NCBI GenBank assembly: GCA_964515235.1
Contig: CAZEVO010000016.1
Span: forward strand, 1-42,397
Length of the DNA: 42,397 bases
Direction of reading: 5' to 3'
From: OPU3-GD-OMZ sp964515235
GTDB taxonomy: Bacteria; Pseudomonadota; Gammaproteobacteria; Methylococcales; Methylomonadaceae
Positions 35,663 to 42,397 of the stretch are shown here, piece by piece. The position numbers and the translations under genes were made by a program. The notes under the pieces are model-generated. The model did not search any database and was not told the DNA's origin. It was given only the letters and a program-made list of their open reading frames with translations. The first letter of the stretch is position 1, and each line of letters starts with the position of its first letter.

Positions 35663-35680
35663 ATAGAATATAAGCCAACA
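35591..35680 (+). repeat. Direct repeat copy 1 (3' end of rep)
   Basis: These 90 bases, covering the last 23 codons, the stop and 18 bases beyond, match 38998-39087 at 76 positions without a gap (hand count, about 84%). This is the intact copy. Confidence 0.88.
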
Positions 35681-35722
35681 CGCCTCACAGGATAAAACAG
35701 CCGCTAACGCCTGTACTCACAT

Positions 35723-36178
35723 TCAATAATTACTTAACACCACACCGGATTTCACCGGATCTGCCTCGGCGATATATGAGGTTAGTTGCACGGTTTGGAC
35801 ATCTTCTTTCGGGTCTGTCCAAGTCACTGTCACATTAACTTTTTTGCATGTACTCGTATCGACCAGCGAAGGACAGGAACTAATATCCCAGGTGCGGGTA
35901 AAACTAGCATTAGCTCCTACCAAAAGATCTGGGCTCCCAACCGGACCATCCTTCAGATCATCATAAGTCGATTGGTTTGCAAACATTCGCAACGCTTCAA
36001 TTTTCTCTTGCACTAAATTTAAAGCGTGCGTTTTCATCCGGCTATCGGCGCTGTTGAGTAGCGTGATACCTTGTAATTTACCCACCCCTAACATGGCCAC
36101 AGCGACAATCACTGCCGCAATCAAGGCTTCGATTAGAGAAAATCCTTGCACCTTATTCGGTAATGTTTTTTCCATCAT
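35723..36178 (-). CDS. pilV: Type IV minor pilin PilV-like
   Basis: A 151-residue prepilin. The 12-residue leader ends in Gly before FSLIEALIAAVIV, with Glu at +5. The helix continues with LGVGKLQGITLLNSADSRMKTHALNL, as in PilV proteins, and the C-terminal domain is short with one Cys pair. Two adjacent ATG codons could start it. It is the last gene of the fimT-pilW-pilX-pilV operon, 9 bp after pilX, and converges on the 3' end of rep. Confidence 0.87.
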   Translation of the reverse strand: MMEKTLPNKVQGFSLIEALIAAVIVAVAMLGVGKLQGITLLNSADSRMKTHALNLVQEKIEALRMFANQSTYDDLKDGPVGSPDLLVGANASFTRTWDISSCPSLVDTSTCKKVNVTVTWTDPKEDVQTVQLTSYIAEADPVKSGVVLSNY

Positions 36179-36187
36179 AATTGGCTA

Positions 36188-37495
36188 TTAAAAATCTTTC
36201 CACGTACCGGGTAAGCGTGCAGCATCACTAATTGTCATATGAAACGAATCATTGAGTGTCTCGCCGCTACCGTAATTCACTTCAATGAATTGTGGATTAG
36301 AATTAGGTCTGTCTACATCGCCTTCCCAAATCACAGAACCATAAACGGTAGCCCCTCCCCAACCATTTGCTGCACACGCTGATGTCGATTCATAATAAAT
36401 AATGCCATAAATAGTAATTCCGCCATTGAATTTAGGGCAGCCCGCGCTTGCAGGGACTATTAATAGGATCGGCTCATGAGGTACGCCAATAGTTGCATCA
36501 TCTACACCATCAAGGTTATCAGCGGAGCAACCGCCGGTAATATCACCGCTATTTTGTGGATTAACATCATTTATCAAATAAATGGAAGGCGATGAACTTG
36601 CGCCGCAAGGTATAGAGGTTGTGTCATCATAGACGTGGCCTGCAGTTGTGGCGAGTTGCTTTGCCTCTGCTAATGGCAAATTGAACGCGTAGTCCCACGA
36701 ACAGTTTGTTGCTCCATTACAATTAAAGTTTCCAATTGAATTTGCAAAAGGTGATACAACAGCACCGGATTCACTATTGTCTTTAATTCCATTTCCGTTC
36801 GTGTCTTCCCATTCAGTGATAGTTAAATTTCCTGCTGGTAAACAGCTGCTAAGGGAATTACTACTGCCTGATATGATCGAAACAGAACTGGAACCTAAAA
36901 CATATATATCAGGATTGCCTTTAGGACTTTGAATACAGCCTGCCACAACCCAGGGAGGGGGCATAGTCGTTCCAGAACCAAACAAATCAAAACTATCTTG
37001 TTTAATGAAAGTTTCCGCTTTTGCAGAAATATTTATATCTGTCACCCCTTGAGAAGTTGATTGAACCCGAATCAATAAAGTAGACTCCCAAGTTTTACCG
37101 TTACTGACACAATCCGGCTCTGTTGTGTATGTCGGATCAGAACAAATCGTTACCGTGACTTTAGTAAAAATAAGCGTATAGCTGTAGGTTTCTGATGTTG
37201 AAAAACCACTGACCGGTGAATGGACTGGGCAATCCTGTTCATTTGCTGTAGTGCAGGTTAGGACATCGCCCATAATATAATTCTTACTTGCCCAAGCAAT
37301 ACCATATTCTAATCCGGCTTCAGCGGCTTCTTGGGCTTCACGGGCGCGCAAATCATTACCGGTCATTTTTTGTTCCATGATCCCGGTACGTGCCGTCGTT
37401 ATAGAAACAAGGGCCATAATCATCGCCAACACCAACACCACAACCAAAGTGGCAGCACCGTGCTGACGGGTTTTTACATTGTGGCTCTGAATCAT
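36188..37495 (-). CDS. pilX: PilX-like type IV pilus assembly protein
   Basis: A 435-residue protein with the PilX N-terminal region: QHGAATLVVVLVLAMIMALV, then ARTGIMEQKMTGNDLRAREA and QEAAEAGLEYG. The +5 position is not Glu (AATLV), which is normal for PilX. The large C-terminal part has about a dozen Cys. Asp231 to Asp239 (DTNGNGIKD) reads as a canonical calcium-binding loop, recalling calcium control of pili by PilY1 and PilX. The length is roughly double that of Pseudomonas PilX. A GGAGGT ribosome site precedes the ATG. Confidence 0.85.
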   Translation of the reverse strand: MIQSHNVKTRQHGAATLVVVLVLAMIMALVSITTARTGIMEQKMTGNDLRAREAQEAAEAGLEYGIAWASKNYIMGDVLTCTTANEQDCPVHSPVSGFSTSETYSYTLIFTKVTVTICSDPTYTTEPDCVSNGKTWESTLLIRVQSTSQGVTDINISAKAETFIKQDSFDLFGSGTTMPPPWVVAGCIQSPKGNPDIYVLGSSSVSIISGSSNSLSSCLPAGNLTITEWEDTNGNGIKDNSESGAVVSPFANSIGNFNCNGATNCSWDYAFNLPLAEAKQLATTAGHVYDDTTSIPCGASSSPSIYLINDVNPQNSGDITGGCSADNLDGVDDATIGVPHEPILLIVPASAGCPKFNGGITIYGIIYYESTSACAANGWGGATVYGSVIWEGDVDRPNSNPQFIEVNYGSGETLNDSFHMTISDAARLPGTWKDF

Positions 37496-37521
37496 CTAAC
37501 TACCTCCAAAGAACAACATAG

Positions 37522-38319
37522 CTAAAGTACAAATTTATCATTTCGCACCCGTACCCCTTGGGTAATGGTTTGCGTGACTGTATTGTCGCTACGCAAACGA
37601 CCGGTCAATGTAATAGTGACCTGTCGAACATACAAGCATGTATCTGGTGAGCTACAAGTATTACAATCTTCGCCGGTATCACACAGATTATTGCAATTGC
37701 CATCATCATCGTAACAGCCGTCATCGTCAGTATCAGTTGTCATATTGGTCACATTAAGAGGGTTTTCGGTTAACGTAAATTTCAACACCGTAATTTCCAC
37801 TTCTGGTTCAGTAATGGATTCCCAATGACCATCTGTACAATTTTCGTTTGTTGCGCCACTTTTACGCATTTCCAACTTATCATCACTCAATCTAAACCCT
37901 AACCTTTCATTGCTATCAACGACTAGAGGAGTTTCAACACCGGCTGGAGAGGCTGTTCCATTATCTTCTTCTTCATCTCGGTTATAGCTATAAACCAAAC
38001 AGCGACCAGTATCATGGACCGCTATATCTGTAGTTGCCCCCATGGTTGTTGCATCAAAAAAAGGATTGTTTTTTAACGAACTCAAATGATTCGAAGGATA
38101 GGATGTCACAAACCCGGCTCTTCGAATATCGCGCACCATGATATCCATCATCGCGCGCATATCTTGGTTAAGGCGTGTTAGTTTGACATTATCGCTTTGC
38201 CCCCTGATAACGACAGTAAAAACACGAAGACCGCCTGCGATAATGATCGTACCGACTAAAAGACCGATCATCAATTCAACCAAAGTTAACCCGGCTTGTT
38301 GTTTTCGGGTTATCAACAT
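37522..38319 (-). CDS. pilW: PilW-like type IV minor pilin
   Basis: A prepilin of about 265 residues. The ATG at 38319 is chosen because GGGAGG lies nine bases before it, and because it overlaps the fimT stop (ATGTTGA), a translational-coupling arrangement. It gives a ten-residue leader before LTLVELMIGL with Glu at +5. An ATG 27 bases further upstream is less likely. Residues of about 195-228 form an Asp- and Cys-rich insert (DTDDDGCYDDDGNC and more) that resembles calcium-binding repeats. The protein is otherwise typical of PilW. Confidence 0.86.
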   Translation of the reverse strand: MLITRKQQAGLTLVELMIGLLVGTIIIAGGLRVFTVVIRGQSDNVKLTRLNQDMRAMMDIMVRDIRRAGFVTSYPSNHLSSLKNNPFFDATTMGATTDIAVHDTGRCLVYSYNRDEEEDNGTASPAGVETPLVVDSNERLGFRLSDDKLEMRKSGATNENCTDGHWESITEPEVEITVLKFTLTENPLNVTNMTTDTDDDGCYDDDGNCNNLCDTGEDCNTCSSPDTCLYVRQVTITLTGRLRSDNTVTQTITQGVRVRNDKFVL

Positions 38320-38801
38320 GCCGCATAGCCTCCCAATGTGCCGCAAATCCGCACACGCCCTAAAGTACTCACTATGACATCAGCACTATAATGCTCGGAT
38401 TCAATTTTAGCAGTACCATTATTTGCTGTACCTCGCACCGGATCAAAGGTGGTATAAAGAAGGCTCCCAAAAGCAGTTGGTATTTCAGTTGAAGGAAAAT
38501 CACTGCCATCAACCGTTTTAGGTAACACCCCGTCGCTAGTAACAAGCTCTGGAACTGTATCAATGGTGTAACTCCAGTTGCTACCGGTGGTAAAAGTAAC
38601 CCTGACTTTTTTATTACGTTTAATCGTTTCAGCCCGCGCCCAACGCAAATCATTTAACATCACTTCCGCCGCGCTTGAGATGCGTTGGTTATCAAGAGTA
38701 ACGCTAAACGAAGGAACAGCAAGCGCTGTTAAGATAGCGGTAATGGCAATAACGATCATGAGTTCGATTAACGTCAAACCTGCACTTTGGAATCTATTCA
38801 T
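38313..38801 (-). CDS. fimT: Minor pilin FimT/GspH-like
   Basis: A prepilin of 162 residues counted from the ATG at 38801. This start gives an eight-residue leader (MNRFQSAG) before LTLIELMIVIAI with Glu at +5; a longer frame from 38897 would add an implausible 32 residues. The GspH/FimT core includes SAAEVMLNDLRWARAETIKR, and the protein ends in a Cys-containing tail. FimT homologues bind DNA during natural transformation in some species. It is the first gene of the minor pilin operon. Confidence 0.88.
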   Translation of the reverse strand: MNRFQSAGLTLIELMIVIAITAILTALAVPSFSVTLDNQRISSAAEVMLNDLRWARAETIKRNKKVRVTFTTGSNWSYTIDTVPELVTSDGVLPKTVDGSDFPSTEIPTAFGSLLYTTFDPVRGTANNGTAKIESEHYSADVIVSTLGRVRICGTLGGYAAC

Positions 38802-39121
38802 ATCTATCCACTTTTTGTATCTCATAAAAGTGTAGGTGATTTTTTGATACTTATTATCTGACCTCACTTTTTCAATTAAATATAAGTGACCTGCCATTTA
38901 TATCAACAGGTTATTAATACTGATAAGCGCATAAAAAAGGGCACAACTTTGGCGCCATTAACAATTTTTTTGACAATAACCTTAAACGGAAAATGTACCG
39001 CAAGAATTTAAAATACAAAAAGAGCGCGGGAAAGCGCACTTAGCACCACTCAAAAACAGCCTCTCATAAATAGAATATAAGCAAATAACCACCACTGTGA
39101 TAAAATACTTTCACTTAATTT
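38802..39121. other. Intergenic region between fimT and tRNA-Arg, containing a rep relic
   Basis: It holds the fimT upstream region (no clear promoter found), then the decayed rep tail at 38998-39087, and a possible tRNA -10 (TAAAAT, 39101-39106). No intact gene is present. Confidence 0.6.
38998..39087 (+). pseudogene. Relic of the 3' end of rep (direct repeat copy 2)
   Basis: In frame this reads PQEFKIQKERGKAHLAPLKN then SLS and a stop. The true Rep end is PQEPEVQKERGKAHLAQLKN, MLS, stop. About 84% of bases match 35591-35680, and the match continues past the stop codon. Nothing of rep upstream of this point is present. It marks the other flank of the pilin operon. Confidence 0.88.
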
Positions 39122-39198
39122 GCGCCCGTAGCTCAGCTGGATAGAGCGCGGCCCTCCGGAGGCCGAGGTCAGAGGTTCGAATCCTCTCGGGCGCGCCA
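39122..39198 (+). tRNA. tRNA-Arg (anticodon CCG)
   Basis: A 77-nt cloverleaf with acceptor GCGCCCG/CGGGCGC, D arm AGCTCAGCTGGATAGAGC, anticodon stem CGGCC/GGCCG around loop CTCCGGA, T arm AGAGGTTCGAATCCTCT and an encoded CCA. The anticodon CCG decodes the CGG arginine codon. It is flanked by a rep relic upstream and an integrase remnant downstream. tRNA-Arg genes are frequent integration sites. Confidence 0.97.
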
Positions 39199-39255
39199 CT
39201 TATCCCATTTAAGTGATTGATTTGCAATAAAAACAGTAACTTAGCAGGCAAAAAG

Positions 39256-39275
39256 GTGTACGCAAAAGGGTACAC
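39256..39275. repeat. Inverted repeat between tRNA-Arg and integrase remnant
   Basis: GTGTAC and GTACAC are separated by eight bases. The pair lies 57 bp after the tRNA and 27 bp before the first ATG of the integrase remnant. It may be a leftover recombinase or excisionase site. Confidence 0.4.
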
Positions 39276-39289
39276 AAAGCTGCTTGGTT

Positions 39290-39540
39290 ATGCTCTTAAG
39301 AATGAACGACATACAACAAAAAACGCCTAACGGCGTCTTCTATTACAGAAGAAGGCTTCCATCTGACCTCATTGAACTTTTGAGAAAGAGGGAAATAAAA
39401 CTAAAGACCCAATTGTTGCCCAAACTCAAGAATTAGCTAACGCACTGGACACTATCCAAACGTATGCCGAGGTCATCCATAGATATGGCGAAATCACACA
39501 CGATGATGAAGAGAGTCTCCGAAACAAGATAAGATTGTAA
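39290..39540 (+). pseudogene. Frameshifted N-terminal fragment of a tyrosine-type integrase
   Basis: The first frame, from ATG 39290 or 39302, gives NGVFYYRRRLPSDLIELLRK, then REIKLKT, and closes at the TAG on 39434-39436. The next frame carries on with TKDPIVAQTQELANALDTIQ, then TYAEVIHRYGE, and ends at 39540. Together they match the pattern of the N-terminal domain found in many island integrases (GVYYFRRR.P.DL then SLKT.D...A). A frameshift near 39400-39405 breaks it, and the core-binding and catalytic domains are missing. Its position directly behind tRNA-Arg fits a decayed island. Confidence 0.7.
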
Positions 39541-39581
39541 CAATATATAATAAAAAAGTTTTTTACTACAGGATACAAATC

Positions 39582-39893
39582 TTGAAAACTAAATTACCTT
39601 ATTTGGCCTTTGGGTTAGGTCTATTTTTTATCTTAATCATTGTAATGGGTCTTAGTACAACCTCTCAAGGTGAAACAGTATTGCCTTCACTAACTATTCT
39701 CTTTTTGTGTGAGTTTGCTTTCTTTACAACTACAGCAGGTACTTATGTTGGATTCACCAACACGAAAGAAATGGGATTTAAAACGTGGAATACAATTATT
39801 ACACTCTTATGCCTTTTCTTGGCAATTGGGTTAGTATTTCTAGGGATTGATCTTTGGGCGGTAATAAATGAGACAAATACAGGTGCTCCTTAG
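39582..39893 (+). CDS. Small membrane protein of unknown function
   Basis: A 103-residue protein with three hydrophobic segments (about 7-27, 35-58, 70-94) and little soluble sequence. The start is TTG with an AGGA eight bases upstream. I recognise no family. It lies between the integrase remnant and a Sel1-repeat gene, so it may be a remaining cargo gene of a decayed island. Confidence 0.65.
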   Translation: MKTKLPYLAFGLGLFFILIIVMGLSTTSQGETVLPSLTILFLCEFAFFTTTAGTYVGFTNTKEMGFKTWNTIITLLCLFLAIGLVFLGIDLWAVINETNTGAP

Positions 39894-40181
39894 CCCGCAT
39901 TAAGTTGATGAAAACAGCGACGATAAAAAACAGGTTCCGTGATTGTAGCCTACTCAATAAGACTATAACTTGCCCCTAGGTTAGCAAAACATTTAACCGA
40001 TATTGACCATATCACCGGTCTAGCTCATACTCGCAACACGAATATTTTTTAGATATCCCTAACAACGTCATGACTGCAAACAACACGACTAGAGCAAGAA
40101 AATAAAAAAGAGGGGGAATAAGGTGCAAATCTTAACCATTTATAAATCGTTTCATATTGTAAAAAGAAACCTAAAATCAGT
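39894..40181. other. Intergenic region without recognisable gene
   Basis: Short open stretches exist around 39975-40103, in two frames (LAKHLTDIDHITGLAHTRNT, then LDIPNNVMTANNTTRARK). They may be remnants of a broken gene, but I cannot name it. No promoter or RNA was identified. Confidence 0.3.
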
Positions 40182-40889
40182 TTGGCAAATAAACCACTTC
40201 TATCAGTCAATTCCAATATCCCAGTGACAATTAACAAAAAACTACAACATATATTTTTGGTACTTTTAATTACATCAACATCAGATGCAGCCTATAGTAA
40301 CAGTTGCTGGGATGCTAAACCTGATTTCGAAAATTGCAAAGAAAAGGCAGAACAAGGCGACCCTGACGCTCAAATGCTTTTAGGACTGATCTTTAATACC
40401 GAAAGAATTCCTCAAAATTATCAGGAAAACGTCAAGTGGTTTAAGAAAGCAGCAAAACAAGGACTTCCCAATGCCCAACTGTTGCTAGGCATTCTCTATA
40501 ACAATAGGGGAGGGGTTATACGAAATTATCAATACGCCATTACTTGGTGGAAAAAAGCAGCTGAGCAAGGCGTTACTCAAGCGCAAAATAATTTAGGGTG
40601 GATGTATGAACATGGTCAAGGTGTTCAGTTAAATTTTGATGAAGCCGCAAAGTGGTATAAAAAATCAGCAGATCAAGGAAACAGTTCAGCTCAATATAAT
40701 TTAGGAGTCTTGTATGAACATGGCCAAGGTGCTCCACAAAATTACGTGCTCGCATATAAATTTTACAATCTAGCTGCCCTCAGTGGTCATGAACAAGCTA
40801 AAACAAGTAAAGACTTAATAAGTCGAAAAATGACCCGACTACAAAAAAAAGAAGCGGTTAGCATAACAACCCCCAAAAAAAATCAATAA
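40182..40889 (+). CDS. Secreted Sel1-repeat protein
   Basis: Four consecutive Sel1 (TPR-like) repeats of 35-37 residues. The repeats are recognisable by AQxxLGxxY and the AxxWxKKAAxQG endings. They lie at about 61-210 and form an alpha-solenoid for protein binding. A hydrophobic segment (KKLQHIFLVLLITSTSDAAYS) before them looks like a signal peptide, suggesting export. The start is unsure: TTG at 40182 gives 235 residues, and GTG at 40224 gives 221 with a better-shaped signal peptide. Neither has a good ribosome site. Partners are unknown. The C-terminus is Lys-rich. Confidence 0.85.
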   Translation: MANKPLLSVNSNIPVTINKKLQHIFLVLLITSTSDAAYSNSCWDAKPDFENCKEKAEQGDPDAQMLLGLIFNTERIPQNYQENVKWFKKAAKQGLPNAQLLLGILYNNRGGVIRNYQYAITWWKKAAEQGVTQAQNNLGWMYEHGQGVQLNFDEAAKWYKKSADQGNSSAQYNLGVLYEHGQGAPQNYVLAYKFYNLAALSGHEQAKTSKDLISRKMTRLQKKEAVSITTPKKNQ

Positions 40890-40907
40890 TAACAAGTTGA
40901 ACAGCTA

Positions 40908-42397
40908 TTAAAAATTAACCTTCACGCCGGCACCTAACCCAAAATCAGAGTGATATTGAGTTAGCACATTAAAATATCGAGCGATGGAAAAATCTAACCC
41001 CACTAACCACTCCTCATTAGAGCCGGTATCATACTCAAACTCACTAAAAGTATTTAACCGATTTGTTAATTGAATATTCTTAATTAATTTCAAACGTAAT
41101 TCCCCAGAAGTATCCACGCGCCACTCACTGTTAAAATTAAACGGTAAAAGATAACGCACTCCAAAAATGCCAACATTCTTTTTATCAACCCAATTTATTC
41201 CAGCAAAACCACTGAAAAAACGATTCACATAGCGCTCATAAGTGACTTCTACATCGTACTCAGGGTCATCTACCTTTTGCCATCCTACTTGCCATTGCGC
41301 CCGCAAGAAATTTTTACTGTCCCTCAAGACTAAAAGACCATCATTCATCTGCGATAAAAGAGAACTACTGGAAGCAAAAAAATTCTTGTCCAAATATAAC
41401 TGATGCCTATTTTCTAAAAGATCCGGTCTAATCTCATCGTCATAACTAATAATCCGGGCCATCCCTGATTTAGCATGATAGAGAATATGACAATGAAAAA
41501 ACCAATCATGTTGTTCGTTCGCATAAAACTCAATCACTCGCTGACCCATGGGCGGTACATCAACCGTATGTTTAAGCGGTGAGTATTTACCCTGACCATT
41601 GAGTACCCGAAAATAGTGACCATGTAAATGCATCGGGTGATGCATCATCGTTTTATTTTTCAGAATAAACCGAATGATTTCACCGCGATTTACCTTTATT
41701 GCATTGTCGGCTGATAAAATTTGATTATTAATAGACCAAATATAACGCTCCATATCACCGGTTAAATTAAGCTCAATCTCTCGCACACTGTGCTGCGCTG
41801 GTAATTGCGTTGAATTTCTAGCTTGTAGTTTTTTATAAGGCGTTTGCGGTGTCTGACTCGAAGAGCTATGCCGCATTGACAGATGACCCCGGTGAGGAGC
41901 CATTTTTTTTCCCGACATTCTCATTTTGTACAAATTAGGGGTTGGCATAGCCGGTGCCGAAATTTTTCTTTTACCTTGCCCAAGCCAAATCGACGAAAAC
42001 CCCGTCCCATCTTGCGCTGAGGCTCTTAATTCAAACAGCCCGGTGCTAGGTACTGTCACTATTACATCATAAGTCTCTGCAACTGCCATTAAAAAATTAT
42101 CAACTGAAACCGGCTTCACGTCCATGCCATCTGACGCGACAATCTGCATCGGACCACCTGCATAGCGCAAGCTAAAATAACTCGCCGCCGCTGCGTTAAT
42201 AAACTGTAATATAACTTTATCTCCCGGCTGTGCCGGAACCACTATTTCATTTTTTCCATTCGCTAAAAAAACATCGTATGCCACATCAGAAATATCCATT
42301 CCCGGCATCCGTTGTAAACTTTGTTGTAAAAAGAAATTCAACCCCTGATTTTTAATCGCTGCAAATAAATTTTGATTCGTTCCTTTCTGTATACTAT
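40908..42397 (-). CDS. CopA-like multicopper oxidase with C-terminal CopB-like barrel segment, partial
   Basis: The frame is open to the right edge, so the N-terminus is missing; 496 codons are visible. A TTG at 42341 is internal, and positions here count from it. Residues 15-125 are a cupredoxin domain (SDVAYDVFLANG, QFINAAAASYFSLRYAGG). A Met- and His-rich linker follows (140-160). The last cupredoxin domain has HHPMHLHGH (234-242) and HCHILYHAKSGM (283-294), the copper ligands of the trinuclear and type 1 sites. From about 310 to 477 the sequence changes to alternating amphipathic strands (ERYVNRFFSGFAGINW, FGVRYLLPF, EEWLVGLDFSIARYF). It ends in VNF with a terminal aromatic residue, as in outer membrane CopB. 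This is a CopA-CopB-type fusion for periplasmic copper resistance. Confidence 0.85.
   Translation of the reverse strand, partial: SIQKGTNQNLFAAIKNQGLNFFLQQSLQRMPGMDISDVAYDVFLANGKNEIVVPAQPGDKVILQFINAAAASYFSLRYAGGPMQIVASDGMDVKPVSVDNFLMAVAETYDVIVTVPSTGLFELRASAQDGTGFSSIWLGQGKRKISAPAMPTPNLYKMRMSGKKMAPHRGHLSMRHSSSSQTPQTPYKKLQARNSTQLPAQHSVREIELNLTGDMERYIWSINNQILSADNAIKVNRGEIIRFILKNKTMMHHPMHLHGHYFRVLNGQGKYSPLKHTVDVPPMGQRVIEFYANEQHDWFFHCHILYHAKSGMARIISYDDEIRPDLLENRHQLYLDKNFFASSSSLLSQMNDGLLVLRDSKNFLRAQWQVGWQKVDDPEYDVEVTYERYVNRFFSGFAGINWVDKKNVGIFGVRYLLPFNFNSEWRVDTSGELRLKLIKNIQLTNRLNTFSEFEYDTGSNEEWLVGLDFSIARYFNVLTQYHSDFGLGAGVKVNF

Noticed and set aside
38802..38897. Longer fimT frame with 32 extra N-terminal residues
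   Set aside because: The type IV prepilin leader must be short and precede G-LTLIE; the ATG at 38801 gives a proper eight-residue leader.
39975..40103. Open frame containing LTDIDHITGL, resembling a GGDEF-type LxDIDHF motif
   Set aside because: The surrounding residues do not continue the GGDEF pattern and the frame is broken by a stop. The resemblance is too short to use.
40049..40237. Minus-strand 62-codon frame overlapping the start of the Sel1 gene
   Set aside because: No ribosome site, atypical composition, and it overlaps the better-supported Sel1-repeat gene.

Overview
The window looks like a chromosomal segment of a gammaproteobacterium with a fairly AT-rich genome (about 40% GC by eye). 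The evidence is the rpsU-yqeY-dnaG-rpoD macromolecular-synthesis cluster with divergent tsaD, the guaB-guaA pair, YajQ, RsmE, UbiK, ComM, Rep, a PilE/FimT/PilW/PilX/PilV-type minor pilin set, and an S-adenosylmethionine cycle of the metK-ahcY-metF kind. I cannot fix the genus. A free-living, possibly methylotrophic or sulfur-oxidising lineage would fit, but that is a guess.

Layout, left to right. The left edge (1-519) is the end of an integrated element: the 5' part of a tyrosine recombinase gene reads away from the 3' end of guaA, with an array of short direct and inverted repeats between them. Next comes guaB-guaA (minus), an unknown membrane protein, a TauE/SafE exporter, Cca (plus), an unknown lipoprotein, YajQ (plus) and RsmE. 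Then follows the minus-strand metK-ahcY-metF block, preceded by a CAU tRNA and seven copies of a 9-bp tandem repeat. The rpsU-yqeY-dnaG-rpoD cluster follows (minus), with tsaD divergent and plsY convergent to it. Folate genes folB-folK face a pteridine reductase (folM-like). After these come an M20 peptidase, ribA, a DeaD-type RNA helicase, membrane-anchored MsrAB, a DUF5765-like membrane protein, a FAH-family hydrolase, an orphan PilE minor pilin, YchJ, a 3-hydroxyisobutyrate dehydrogenase-family enzyme, a PiT phosphate transporter behind a Pho box, ubiK, comM and rep.

The right 7 kb is a patchwork. A four-gene minor pilin operon (fimT-pilW-pilX-pilV, minus) lies between the 3' end of rep and a second, decayed copy of that same 3' end, which sits just upstream of tRNA-Arg(CCG). 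On the other side of the tRNA is a frameshifted integrase N-terminus, then a small membrane protein, a Sel1-repeat protein, and a CopA-type multicopper oxidase whose C-terminus continues into a CopB-like beta-barrel segment. That last gene runs off the right edge.

Functionally, most of the window is core metabolism: purine, methyl cycle, folate and riboflavin synthesis, tRNA modification and CCA addition, and replication and transcription initiation. The notable accessory content is two integration sites (guaA and tRNA-Arg), a flanked type IV minor pilin cassette close to comM and rep, and copper detoxification at the edge. No CRISPR array, complete transposon, rRNA operon or recognised riboswitch was seen.
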